Assembly: GCF_024868665.1 (NCBI RefSeq) | Contig: NC_079890.1 | Location: 30,816,705-30,880,704 of the forward strand | DNA: 64,000 nucleotides | From: Triplophysa rosa | Taxonomy: Eukaryota > Chordata > Actinopteri > Cypriniformes > Nemacheilidae | Reading direction: 5' to 3' | Shown here: piece after piece, positions 45,322-55,959 of the stretch | Numbering within the stretch: the stretch's first letter is position 1 | How the letters are laid out: each line of letters begins with the position of its first letter | Translations under genes and position numbers: made by a program | Notes under the pieces: model-generated | The model's input: the letters and a program-made list of their open reading frames with translations, nothing else | What the model was told of the DNA's origin: nothing | Database searches by the model: none

Positions 45322-46320
45322 CAGAGCATGTGAGCGGAGCCGAGCGGTGAGAATTTCAGCTCCCCGCTCACGTGGGTGTTCGCTCCACCGCTCAAAGTCG
45401 CTCAATTCTGCTCCCCGCTCACCTACAATTTCATCCCGCTCCGGTGAAATCGCTCCACGTTCGCTCAAATTTAAAATTCCTCTGCATGCCTAACACCTGC
45501 CGTTTTCAACCGAAGCCTTACCCCTCGTTTACACCGCACGCATCTGCGGCACATTACGGCTCTGACGCGGCTACCGGAACTGATCGCGGTTATTCTAGTC
45601 TATGCTTCAGCTGCGATCGGTGCCTCCTCTTCAGGGGGAGCTGGAATTCAAAATACGTGTTCAGTGCTTCTCGTGAACCTATGTGCATCACGCATCATGT
45701 CAAAATACGTGCATGCTGCAGACGCGTCAAAGGGGTTTATGATAAAAGAGACGTGCGCGTTCAGAAGACACTGCGTTAACACTTAACTCTGATTACACAT
45801 GAGACTAAGCGAGTATCTAGCAAACGCGAACATCTCTTTTATTAAAAACCCTTTCGACGCGTCTGCAGCAGGCACGTATTTTGATATAACGCGCCACACA
45901 TATGACACGGCTAAATACATGTTTTGCCGAGCTTCGCATTACTGTTTCCCCTGAAGAGGAGTCACGGATCGCCACTGCTATGCTTGTGATTACGCAAGAC
46001 ATCTCTCCTTCATAACGAACGATTTTTGAAGTGTAGGCTGACAGTTTTGTTAATTGTTGAAGGCACGGGTGAATTCTGGGTGGATTTGTGCATGCCCTAG
46101 ACTTGTGGTGTGAGCGGTATCGGAGCGGAACCGGAGCGAGACAGAGCGATCGCTCCAGCCTTTGGATAAAAACATTTACATTACATTTACATTTATGCAT
46201 TTGGCAGACGCTTTTATCCAAAGCGACTTACATTGCATTATCCTATACATTTATACATGCAATCCCCTGGGATCGAACCCACAACCTTGCGTTGTTAACG
46301 CAATGCTCTCACATGCTCTG
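45322..46320. mobile_element. Foldback hAT-like element (CAGAGCATGTGAG termini)
   Basis: Left CAGAGCATGTGAGCGG, right CTCACATGCTCTG, inverted. Flanks GTTAGCAC (45314-45321) and GTAAGCAC (46321-46328) match 7 of 8. The interior is a long imperfect palindrome: AAAATACGTGCATGCTGCAG near 45701 returns inverted near 45865. Open frames on the two strands encode similar peptides (KIRACCRRV...KRDVRV), which is the palindrome read twice rather than a gene. A SINE lies inside near the right end. Confidence 0.75.
46172..46309 (-). mobile_element. tRNA-derived SINE with L2-type tail (HAmo-like)
   Basis: Read on the minus strand: a tRNA-like head with GTTGTGGGTTCGATCCCAG (B box), then TGTAAGTCGCTTTGGATAAA and AGCGTCTGCCAAATGCATAA. 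The very start of the head is truncated at the junction with the surrounding element. Confidence 0.8.
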
Positions 46321-48915
46321 GTAAGCACTCATTAGTCCAATCAATTCGCAGTGGAATAAATACAAGCGTTGCTTTTTCACTCGAAAATGTCACAATACTA
46401 GTCGGTTGCAACTTTCGGTTCATTCACACTTTAAAATAGCTAGTTAAGCTATTTTATTACCATAAACTGTACCAACATTTTTGGGTTTTGTAAACTCAAA
46501 TTGTGCTAAAAACACTTTTTCCAGGTTGCTCCAGCATAAATTCCCATGTATAAAAATCTTGTATCTATATCTAGAAAATCTATAGTCTTTGACGCAGGTT
46601 TTGCAATACAATGATTAGTTTGTAGGAACCAAAAAAGTCAAAGATACCTTGACACATACTACACTGGCACTTAAATGTTGGTCTGTTTCTCTCACATGCC
46701 TAGCGAACTTCTTCAAAAGATGGTGTACACCAAAATCAGTTTCGTGGACTTCCCGACAGCCCCATGACAGCTTGAATGACTGCTGAGTATTTTTCCCTTG
46801 TCTCTTACAAACCACACGCCACACTGACAGAAATGGGAACTGAGAATCCTTGACCAACTGAAATCTACAGACGGTGAAATGTATGAAACTAGAAATGCAC
46901 AAAAACACTGCCTCTGACGAACAGGGCTGTACATTAACTTTTTTTGCATGTAGCACTGGTGGTACAGAGGTTTAAAGTTTTGTAGCACAGGCCAAACAGT
47001 TGTAGTAGCACAAGTATAAAACGTTTTAGAAAAAAATATACAAATAAAAAATATTTATGTGTAGTTTATCACATAAATAGCCAGGTAACTGACAAAGGAC
47101 ATTTATGTTACAGTTGGGTAAATTAGAGCCATAAAATTTAGTTTTTCCAAAGTTCCCTTTTTCGGTTAAAATTTTTCTTAATTGTGTTTTCCATTTATTT
47201 ATACAATAATATACAATAATTATATATTTTTCCACATACTGTAGTTTACTATTATATTATATACTATGGTAAACTACAGTAAAATTCCTCCTTTTGAAGA
47301 TACAATACTGTTTTTGAACCTTACTATAGTAAATATTAGTTTAGTTAATAAGAGTAAATATACTATAGTGTTTATGTAGTTTATCAGTTTACTACTAGAA
47401 TACTACAATTTACTATAGTGTAAACGTAATAATACAATACAGTGTTTTTAATCTGGATGTTCAAGTTAACCCGACTTTTATTTTGACGGGTCGTCGCAAA
47501 GAGAGTGTGGTTGACGATAGCTTTTTCAAACAGTGAAATGGTTATGAAATAAACTCTCAGAGCAGCACTGGAGATGGAGTTTATGAGTTCATGTCCTCAT
47601 ACAGTGAGACACAGACAAATGCACGAGCCGTGTAGTAATGAGTAAAATCGTGCAGCTCATTCACATTCACGCAAAACAAGCAGATGACATATTTAAAAGG
47701 CCGGATCGCGCCTGCGCTATTCCTTCCCTGTTTCCACATCGCGGAAATCACAGAGTTCTAAATATGGACTCAGTGCAGAAGGAAAACAAGTTGTAAACAC
47801 AAAAACAACAAAAATAGCAGTGCACCATTTACACCACACACAAACAAGCATCGCGACTAACACCTCACACAAACAAGCAGCTGTCTAAATCATGTGCAAA
47901 ACTGTAAAAAACACATTTTTTCAGGTCACAATAAATGAATACAGACATTTACACATTATAAAAGTACCACTTCCGACAGGATATCACACTAACAATTGCT
48001 TCAAATAAACTGTTTAAAATAGAACTAAATGTTAAGAAATAACTATATAGGCACTTTTACTAATGCAATACTTTTACTTATGCCCGATTCCCACATACTC
48101 CGTGTGCAAGTGCGTATGCGGTGCGTATTTTTGCGGTCCGTCCGTTGCAGATGCGATGCGGCACCTCAGTGCAGCGATCGTTTACGCATCGAGTCTATTT
48201 TTGCTGTACAGCACGGACTGTTTAAAGTGATAGCACAAGTATCATGCTCAAAATGAACACGAATTGGCACAGAAAAGCATATAAATGAAGTTTACTACCA
48301 TTTTTTTATTTATGCAATAAAAGCCGATTAAAATGTCGTGTAGTACAAAATGTGTGAGGAAGGTGCTTCTATGCAGATAGTGACAAGCAGGTGGTCCAGA
48401 AAGTACAAGGCAGCACGATGACACGTGGCTTATTATTGAAGTAGAGAAATACAAAGTGATTTATGACAACCAGGACTGTTTTTATAAAGACATGAATGCT
48501 AAAGAAAAGGCATGGGAGGCAGTTTCATCGGCCACTGGAATGGATGGTAAGTTATTTTGAAACTCTTTTAATAGGCTAGGCTAATATAACTTCATCAGGC
48601 TAGGCTAATATAAACATCAAGTGTTTTGAAGTACCATCCTAACATCTAAACTACATATAAAATATCATTTAAATAGTGCCATCTTTTCAGCTATTGTGTT
48701 TAGTCCTGAAAAAGTTTATAATTTTATTTCTGTGTTGTCCTACACTTAATTCAAAGTCATGTTTTTTAACCTGGATACACCATGGAAGTTTACGGTGGAT
48801 GCTGTTATATATCTATCAATGCACTAAACGTAAAACAGAGAATCACAATGATGAAAATAGCGTTGCATAAACACTTTTTAAAAACTTACGTTTCGATTAA
48901 TCATATATTGGAAAT
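46321..48915. other. Repeat-like AT-rich DNA without a gene
   Basis: A single hAT-like end (CAGGGCTGTACATTAACTTT) begins near 46922 with no partner found. 47230-47440 is rich in TACTATAGTA-type units. A CG-rich patch at 48080-48200 reads TGCGGTGCGTATTTTTGCGG. No exon. Confidence 0.4.
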
Positions 48916-49080
48916 AGTGTTAATTTCGTTAACGAAAATAATGACGAAAAATATTTGTCAACGACTTTTTTCCCAGGACGAAGACGAGACGACGACGAGA
49001 CAAAAATGTCATTAAACGACAACAGACTTCTTTAGCACGCAATATCATTGACGAAAAATTATGAGACTAAAATTTAGTTA
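48916..49080 (+). mobile_element. Fragment of a GTGTTAATTTCGTTAACG-type DNA element
   Basis: Left end AGTGTTAATTTCGTTAACGA with GACGAAAA repeats. A possible right part (GACTAAAACGAGACGAAAAT near 54618) lies 5.6 kb away, with many insertions between. Confidence 0.4.
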
Positions 49081-49215
49081 TAAAAATAAAAACTTACCTA
49101 AAAACTCTTTTTAGTCTTTGTCGAAAAAAAATAGAAGATAAATATTACAGATTTTGTGCGAGCCTCTGCTGTACGAGCGTTCATGTTTGTGATCGCCAGA
49201 TAACAGGAGTTCAGA

Positions 49216-49330
49216 TTAGGGATGGGCGATATGGCCCTAAAACTCTATCGCGGTATTTTCTGGTATTTGTTGCGGTAACGATACAAATGACGATATAACT
49301 ATAACACCACCCACCTCTGTTTTTTTCTAC
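49216..49330 (+). mobile_element. Left end of a GGGATGGGCGATATGGCC-type element
   Basis: AGGGATGGGCGATATGGCCC and GGTATTTGTTGCGGTAACGA resemble the terminus of a common fish hAT-like element. No right end found in the window. Confidence 0.4.
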
Positions 49331-50328
49331 AAGTGATAGTAGCTGCATGTAGTCTAGAGCCTCAGAAATACCCCAAATCAAACAAGCTCCTAAAATATAC
49401 CTACAGTATTTTTGTAAATATAAAATACAATGGTGACATTCGACTTCAAAAGGTTGTAGTAAAGAAAGAATTAAATTAACTAAAACTCCACAGACACATC
49501 ATGTCATACCTAAACTGTAGCCTATTGTTGGATAGAAACGATCGCATCCAGTGCTGCCGGATTGGGTGGATAATTTCCAGCCCAAAGGCTCAATAAAACC
49601 CACCCACTCCATCAAAAACCAGCCCAATTTTTAACTGCCAAAATAATGTGATAGAACTGTATTGCAATGTCAATCAACGATGATAAGGACCATTTTATCT
49701 ACTTAAAACGAACTACGACAAGATGAAAAAACATAATTAAACCAGGAAAACAGGTCAAACGGATCAAACATAGCATTAAAGAGAGTTAGAAAATATTACT
49801 AATATGTCCAGAAACCACTTCAAAGCGACAATCAAGAAATTAACCAATGACTTTAACCCTCAAAAAACACATTTTGCGCAAAAAGTGCCCACTATAATTA
49901 ATCAGATTCGGAAAGCTGAGTAGGCATTTTCCACTCATTCATGAACTTCATTCACACACCACGGCAGCCAAAAATGTGCAATTCATTGATACATACAACA
50001 GAACAAAAAAAGAACAGCAGCAACAATAATGCGCTTACCTTTGAGAGTTGCCTTAACATCTGACAGAACTACAGTACGTCTTTCGTGAAGTATATATTGC
50101 AGAACATAGGCTATAATGCAAAACTTAGCAAGTCCAGCAGCTGTCAAGGACGAGTATGATGAACAGAAGTCACGTTAGTAGAATCCCATATTCAGTTTGA
50201 TTTTTATTAAATCATTCAACTGCTGTGAATTCAGTTATAGTTATATTTACAAAGTCTTCGAGTCATCTGTCATGACATGTGTAATCCACGTTGTGAGATT
50301 TGAGTTACTCTCCCTACCGTGCAACATA

Positions 50329-51898
50329 CACTGGGTTCCAAATTATTATGCAAATGATATCTTTCTCTGGTTTTCCTAATTTGTCGATGCAAATGACAGT
50401 CAGTATAATTTTCAAGTAATCAACAGTTAGGGTACATTTGGAATTTTATTGAACAAACCTCCCACTGACAACAGTATTTATTTAAAAAATGAAAAACTCA
50501 AAATGCACTGTTCCAAATTATTATGCACAACAGAGTTTGAAAACATTTCATAGGTTGTAAAAAACTGAAAATGGTCATTTGTTGAATTTGCAGCATTAGG
50601 AGGTCATATTTACTGAAATCAAAAGCTATTTCAATCAAAAACATCCTAACAGGGCAAGTTACATGTTAACATAGGACCCCTTCTTTGATATCACCTTCAC
50701 AATTCTTGCATCCATTGAACTTGTGAGTTTTTGGATAGTTTCTGATTGAATTTCTTTGCAGGATGTCAGAATAGCCTCCCAGAGCTGCTGTTTTGATGCT
50801 AACTGCCTCCCACCATCATAGATCTTTCGCTTGAGGATGCTCCAAAGGTTCTCAATAGGGTTGAGGTCAGGGGAGGATGGTGGCCACACCATGAGTTTCT
50901 CTCCTTTTATGCCCATAGCAGCCAATGACACAGAGGTATTCTTTGCAGCATGAGATGGTGCATTGTCATGCATGAAGATGATTTTGCTACGGAAGGCATG
51001 GTTCTTCTTTTTGTACCATGGAAGAAAGTGCTCAGTCAGAAACTCTACATACCTTGCAGAGTTCATTTTCACACCTTCAGGGACCCTAAAGGGGCCCACC
51101 AGCTGTCTCCCCATGATTCCAGCCCAAAACATGACTCCGCCACCTCCTTGCTGACGTCGCAGCCTTGTTGGGACATGGTGGCCATCCACCAACCATCCAC
51201 TACTCCATCCATCTGGACCATCCAGGGTTGCACGGCACTCATCAGTAAACAAGACTGTTTGAAAATTAGTCTTCATGTATGTGTGGGCCCACTGCAACCG
51301 TTTCTGCTTGTGAGCATTGGTTAGGGGTGGCCGAATAGTAGGTTTATGCACAACTGCAAGCATCTGGAGGATCCTACACCTTGAGGTTTTCGGGACTCCC
51401 GAGGCACCAGCAGCTTCAAATACCTGTTTGCTGCTTTGCAATGGCATTTTTGCAGCTGCTCTCTTAATCCGATGAATTTGTCTGGAAGAAACCTTCCTCA
51501 TTCTGCCTTTATCTGCACGAACCCTTCTGTGCTCTGAATCAGCCACAAATCTCTTCACAGTACGATGATCTTGCTTAAGTTTTCGTGAAATATCTAATGT
51601 TTTCATACCTTGTCCAAGACATTGCACTATTTGACGCTTTTCGGCAGCAGACAGATCCTTTTTCTTTCCCATATTGCTTGAAACCTGTGGCCTGCTTAAT
51701 AATGTGGAACGTCCTTCTTAAGTAGTTTTCCTTTAATTGAGCTCACCTGGCAAACTACTTATCACAGGTGTCTGAGATTGATTTCAGTGATCCAAAGAGC
51801 ACTGAGACACAATACCATCCATAAGTTTAATTGAACAATATAAAATTAAATGTTTACGACACTTAAATCCAATTTGCATAATAATTTGGAACGCAGTG
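50329..51898 (-). mobile_element. Complete Tc1-like transposon, DD37E type, with IR/DR ends
   Basis: About 1.57 kb between TA dinucleotides (50327-50328 and 51899-51900). The termini CACTGGGTTCCAAATTATTA and CACTGCGTTCCAAATTATTA differ at one base and match for 27 bp. Each side has an inner direct repeat: GTTCCAAATTATTATGCA at about 50509-50526 on the left, and a worn CGTTCCACATTATTAAGCAG at about 51692-51711 on the right. This is the IR/DR plan of several Tc1-like families. It carries one uninterrupted transposase gene. Confidence 0.95.
50659..51672 (-). CDS. Tc1-like transposase (DD37E), uninterrupted
   Basis: 337 codons without stop or frameshift. An N-terminal helix-turn-helix region begins KKDLSAAEKRQIVQCLGQG, with a second one up to about residue 110. 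Catalytic acidic residues are D144 in LFTDECRATL, D236 in FMHDNAPSHAAK and E274 in PDLNPIENLW. Thirty-seven residues separate the last two, so this is DD37E rather than the usual Tc1 DD34E. A glycine-rich patch QGGGGVMFWAGIMG (175-188) is typical of Tc1 transposases. The enzyme cuts and re-inserts the element at TA sites. From memory, DD37E is the hallmark of the TRT group in vertebrates; assignment to it needs a tree. Intactness suggests recent activity, but activity is not shown. Confidence 0.93.
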   Translation of the reverse strand: MGKKKDLSAAEKRQIVQCLGQGMKTLDISRKLKQDHRTVKRFVADSEHRRVRADKGRMRKVSSRQIHRIKRAAAKMPLQSSKQVFEAAGASGVPKTSRCRILQMLAVVHKPTIRPPLTNAHKQKRLQWAHTYMKTNFQTVLFTDECRATLDGPDGWSSGWLVDGHHVPTRLRRQQGGGGVMFWAGIMGRQLVGPFRVPEGVKMNSARYVEFLTEHFLPWYKKKNHAFRSKIIFMHDNAPSHAAKNTSVSLAAMGIKGEKLMVWPPSSPDLNPIENLWSILKRKIYDGGRQLASKQQLWEAILTSCKEIQSETIQKLTSSMDARIVKVISKKGSYVNM

Positions 51899-52507
51899 TA
51901 TATTTGGGCCACTTTGGCATTGCGATCGCTTCATTATACAAAATCTGGTCCTTTATCGCACCAAAACCCTGTCACTTACGAGCCATCACATGATCTCAAC
52001 TGTAGATCCATTGACAGGTGAGGTCTCCCTATCCCAGACCTGATTGGTTAAACTGAACCAATAAGGGCTGTGTTAAGTGTTTTGAAATAACTTGACTAAT
52101 CAAACGCAAAGAAAAGGGAAGCTGCTTGGGCCTTTTTAATTTCATAAGCAGCCCAAATTTTGCCCACCCGCCCAATGCATTTTTCTCCGGTCTAACCCGT
52201 CCAAAAGAAGCCCAATTGGCAACACTGATCGCATCACACTGTCAATCACTCTCTCGTGAACTGTGTGAAGCTTCTCTTACTGTATCTGTCTATGACTCGC
52301 GCTACAGAGAGAGAACATAAAATGCGGATGAAAGAAATCTAATTAAATAATCTACGTTGTCATACGCTCATAAACGTATTTTAAACAACGTAATACAAAC
52401 ATTTGTACTGGATGTAAACAGGCAGCAGTGCGGTGCGCGCTGCGTCGCTATGAAAGCCCATGTGAGCGCGAGCTGCGCACGGGACGCTCCGTTCATGCAT
52501 TCTGTAT

Positions 52508-53635
52508 CAGTGTTGCCAACTTTCGCAAGACAAATAAGCAACTGCAGCTCCAAAAACAAGCCCAAAACAAGCCCAACATTATTCATGATCATCAATGTAA
52601 TTTATTATCAATTATTTATTATTAATGAAAGAGCCTGGGTCATTTTAAACTGACACTACCCTGTTTGAAAAACACAAACATAAATTATTTTACAAAAATT
52701 AATTGCAAATCTCTGATGTGAGCAGTATAGGCCTGGAGAGATGGAAAAGGAGAAGATATAATGACCACTTAACGTAGCTGTCACAGCCACACATTTATAA
52801 TAAAGTAAAACTGAACTATATGCATTTGATGTATCCTTTTTTAAATTATATTCTGCAATGATCAATACATTTATTTAATACAATAAAAATGTTTGATGTT
52901 TACCTTATAGCCTAATAAATACGGTCATCCCTCCCTACCCCTTTGCTGCGCCATGATCAGATCTGAACGTTTCGTTAAATTTCACATTTCATTCTAATCG
53001 TGACAGATGTAATACATTTAGTTTAGTTGGTAGGGGAAAGGAGGCGGTGTGTTTTAGGACAAATTATAATAACGCTGAATAACGCTGTGTAGCCAAACGC
53101 GCAGATCTACACTTTTAACATGTTTAATGATGTAGCCCGGTTATAAAATGCTTTTTATCTTTAAGTGAATATTTCATCTGTTTAGTATATTTACCTCCGA
53201 TTATCCAAAGAGCGCCGATGATTACGTGAAGAGACCACTGTAACATTCTTGGCTTCTCTATGTTGTTTTACGTGCTTAGATATGTTGTGTGACCTCCTGC
53301 GGCGCCGCGCAGACCAATCGGAGCGTGACATCATAGTACTGCGAGAGTGATTCGACAGTAGACGTCTCTGTATGCTTTCAAATAGCTCTCGCAGTGCTGT
53401 GATGTTATGCTCTGCCGCATGTAGTACAAAAGCCTACCTTCGAGCAGACAGTGTTAATGGATTGAACAAAACAGCGACCATAGATGTAAAGAAACAAAGT
53501 TGCTTGTCAGGTTCAGAACAAGCAACCATATTTTTTTAAAATAAGCCCCACAACCCGCAACAAGTGATTTTTTAACGCGACTTGACAGAAAAAGAAGCCC
53601 AAGGTCGCGTATTATAAGCAGACTTGGCAACTATG
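52508..53635. mobile_element. hAT-like non-autonomous element (CAGTGTTGCCAAC termini)
   Basis: Left CAGTGTTGCCAACTTTCG, right GACTTGGCAACTATG, inverted. Flanks TTCTGTAT (52500-52507) and TCCTGTAT (53636-53643) match 7 of 8. Both ends share AAGCCCAA motifs with the 49549-52227 element, so the two are related. No transposase. Confidence 0.8.
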
Positions 53636-53651
53636 TCCTGTATATAACAGG

Positions 53652-53923
53652 CAGTGGCGGTCCTTCCTACAGGCGACATAGGCGCTTGCCTAGGGCGCCA
53701 TCTAGTGAGGGGCGCCAAATATGCTGCGAGAAAAAATATATATAATTAAAATTATAATGTCTATTTATTTTTTTCAACAGTTTTTGCCATCCCTCTATCT
53801 ACAACAATACGTTGACATAAAAAATAAAATAAACTTCTTTGGACATGAGTTCTTTTCTCGTGGGGAAGGGGCGCCATCAGTCAAGCTCGCACTAGGGCAC
53901 CAAATGGTCTAGGACCGCCCCTG
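53652..53923. mobile_element. hAT MITE, 272 bp, perfect 8-bp target duplication
   Basis: CAGTGGCGGTCCTTCC at the left and AGGACCGCCCCTG at the right, inverted, with GGCGCC motifs inside. ATAACAGG flanks both sides (53644-53651 and 53924-53931). It starts directly at the end of the previous element's duplication. Confidence 0.9.
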
Positions 53924-54748
53924 ATAACAGGCAAGAAATCATATTAAACAATTTGTGAAATGCGCATGCGCTCAAAACATCTAACGAATGTTTAAATAAA
54001 GACTTTTAGCCAAACTAAATGTTGTGGTGTTTTAATGTATTATTATGACTATCAACAAACACTTAACAAACGAATTAAATAAAATGAAAGTGAAACTAAC
54101 ATCTACAATGCCATCCTTCACGAGAGTTAGAGCTCCTATTTTAGTGCACTCTGAAAACTTTTTCTCAGCTTCACGTCCGCCTTCCGCTATGCCCGTTTTC
54201 GCTCCGCATATGAGCTGTGAATGGGTCTCGCAAAGAAAACTGTGAGTCTGTTCGCGACGTTCCGATGGTTCTCCTTCACGGTCAGTCACGTTGTTTATGG
54301 GGAATTGTCAGTATTTTGCGGGCATCAGGAAGATGCTAGTTATTTGCGGGAGAACTTAAGGTAGAGGTTGGATGTCTATGAATAGGCCTATGCACTTATC
54401 AAACCTCTGTGGAAATACTTCTTAGATGAAGCTAGATGAAGTTGAATAAACTATGATTTGACATTCTATTGATTTGTGCTTATTGGTATAAGAGATACTT
54501 ATAATGACATTTAAAAACAAATTTCTCAAACGACAACAACCACTGTGATTATAATTTTTAGAAAAATACCAATTTTAACCATTATGCAGCATGACGAAAA
54601 TGTGACTAAGTTTGTATTGACTAAAACGAGACGAAAATGCATAGACACAAATGCAGTATATGTGTGGAAGCACAATGGTGCATGACGGATCTGTACTGCA
54701 TACGTGTTGCTAACATAACTAATTAACTAACATAAATTATTAACTAAT

Positions 54749-55025
54749 AGGGGCAGTAGTGGCCTAATGGTTAGAGAGTCGGACTCGTGACCAGAAAGTT
54801 GCCGGTTCGATTCCCAGGGCCGGTGGGTAACGACTGAGGGACCCTTGAGCAAGGCACCTTACCCCTACTTGCTGCCCGGGCGCTGCAGTGATAGCTGCCC
54901 ACTGCTCCGGGTGTACGTGTGCTCACCACTTGCTGTGCGCGTGTTCACTACTCTCTGGATGGGTTAAATGCAGAGGTCACATTTCGGGTATGGGTCACCA
55001 TATCTGACTAATAGGTCACTTCTCA
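54749..55025 (+). mobile_element. tRNA-derived SINE (V-SINE/AFC-like)
   Basis: A head with GTGGCCTAATGGTTAGAGAG (A box) and CCGGTTCGATTCCCAGGG (B box), then CCCTTGAGCAAGGCACCTTA and a tail with GGGTATGGGTCACCATAT. A 9-bp ACTAATAGG occurs at 54743 and 55007 but may be chance. Not a functional tRNA: no acceptor stem pairing after the B box. Confidence 0.75.
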
Positions 55026-55367
55026 CATTGCTGTTGCTTCCAGATACTCTGGCCCTGACATTATCACTACCAAATATTAAAGGTATGATGAACTGGGCTT
55101 GTTTATTGTTTTATACTGTTGTATGAGGTCTACTTATGACGTTCGCGTGGTTTTTACATTTAAAAACATCAAAATCATTAAGTAATAGGCTATTTTCTAC
55201 CCGGGTTTTGAGGCCAGCTCTACAAATGCTCGGTTTGAATGGGCGTTCCACCATGAAGGCTTTAAAGTAAAGACCCACCGCTATGATTGGATAGCAGTTT
55301 GCTTAGTAAACTTAGTTGGAGCCTTCTGGGGATTTGGTTAGAGACGTAACGTTTAGGTTACAGATTA

Positions 55368-55895
55368 GCACCATTCGCACGAGATTAGCATTATCTGGGG
55401 ACCTCGTGTGATTTATAGATGACCTCCCCACATCACTAATTCATGTGACGCATTCGCACAGGATGATTTTACTCAAATTTACTGATTTATTTCCCGGATG
55501 TGATGGCAAGGCTTTGCGTATAGTTTGTATAGCCTATAGTTGTATTGCATTTAATGATATATGACCGTACCTGTCAGCATTTGAGACCCGTGATCGCGAA
55601 CCGGGCTAAAGATCACCGCGGGTCTCAAATGTTACGAGAGTTTCCATGATAAATAAACAAACGGGAGACTCCCGGTAACTTATGGATATCACCCAGCACC
55701 CGAAATAATACCAAAACACTTCAAAACAGCCTCCATTATTCGCAAACGGTGGATAAAACCTTGAAAAATGATATATGAGCCTGCCATATCACAGAGATAC
55801 AGATTCGCACAGGCTTAAGATCACAGACAACCTCTGCAATTAATACAAATGACTAGAGGTCCCCAGGTAATACTAATCTCTTGCGAATCGTGCTC
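55368..55895. mobile_element. Unclassified element with about 39-bp terminal inverted repeats
   Basis: AGCACCATTCGCACGAGATT (from about 55368) and the text to GGGGACCTC near 55403 reappear inverted at 55857-55895. The termini match at about 34 of 39 positions. Interior of about 450 bp without a gene. Target duplication not clear. It lies within 70 bp of the THAP exon, on its downstream side. Confidence 0.65.
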
Positions 55896-55959
55896 AGGGC
55901 ATTTCAAGTGATCCCTAACAAAGCAATAGTGATGCATAGTACAAAAATGTCTTACTCAC

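Larger units (their letters stand above)
49549..52227. mobile_element. hAT-like non-autonomous element (CAGTGCTGCC termini) hosting a Tc1 insertion
   Basis: Left CAGTGCTGCCGGATTGGG, right CCCAATTGGCAACACTG, inverted. Perfect 8-bp duplication ATCGCATC at 49541-49548 and 52228-52235. Without the Tc1 element the body is about 1.1 kb and has no transposase. Confidence 0.88.

Noticed and set aside
45372..46221. Two open frames of about 135 codons on opposite strands with similar peptides
   Set aside because: The similarity comes from an inverted duplication inside a foldback element; there is no start context, domain or codon signature of a gene.
50950..51324. 124-codon plus-strand open frame
   Set aside because: Shadow of the Tc1-like transposase gene on the other strand.
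53870..53885. GGCGCCAT near 53876 considered as a start for the missing first rbpj exon
   Set aside because: It belongs to the 272-bp hAT MITE with its own target duplication, and the predicted residues do not match any known rbpj N-terminus.
54032..54289. 85-codon open frame on the minus strand, considered as a second exon of the THAP gene
   Set aside because: No zinc-finger, coiled-coil or transposase motif. No acceptor could be matched to the phase 0 donor at 55959. It lies among nested repeats.
54755..54830. Possible functional tRNA gene with A and B boxes
   Set aside because: After the B box the sequence does not close an acceptor stem and continues into a SINE body with a conserved tail. 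It is a SINE head, like those on the minus strand at 58424-58584 and 46172-46309.
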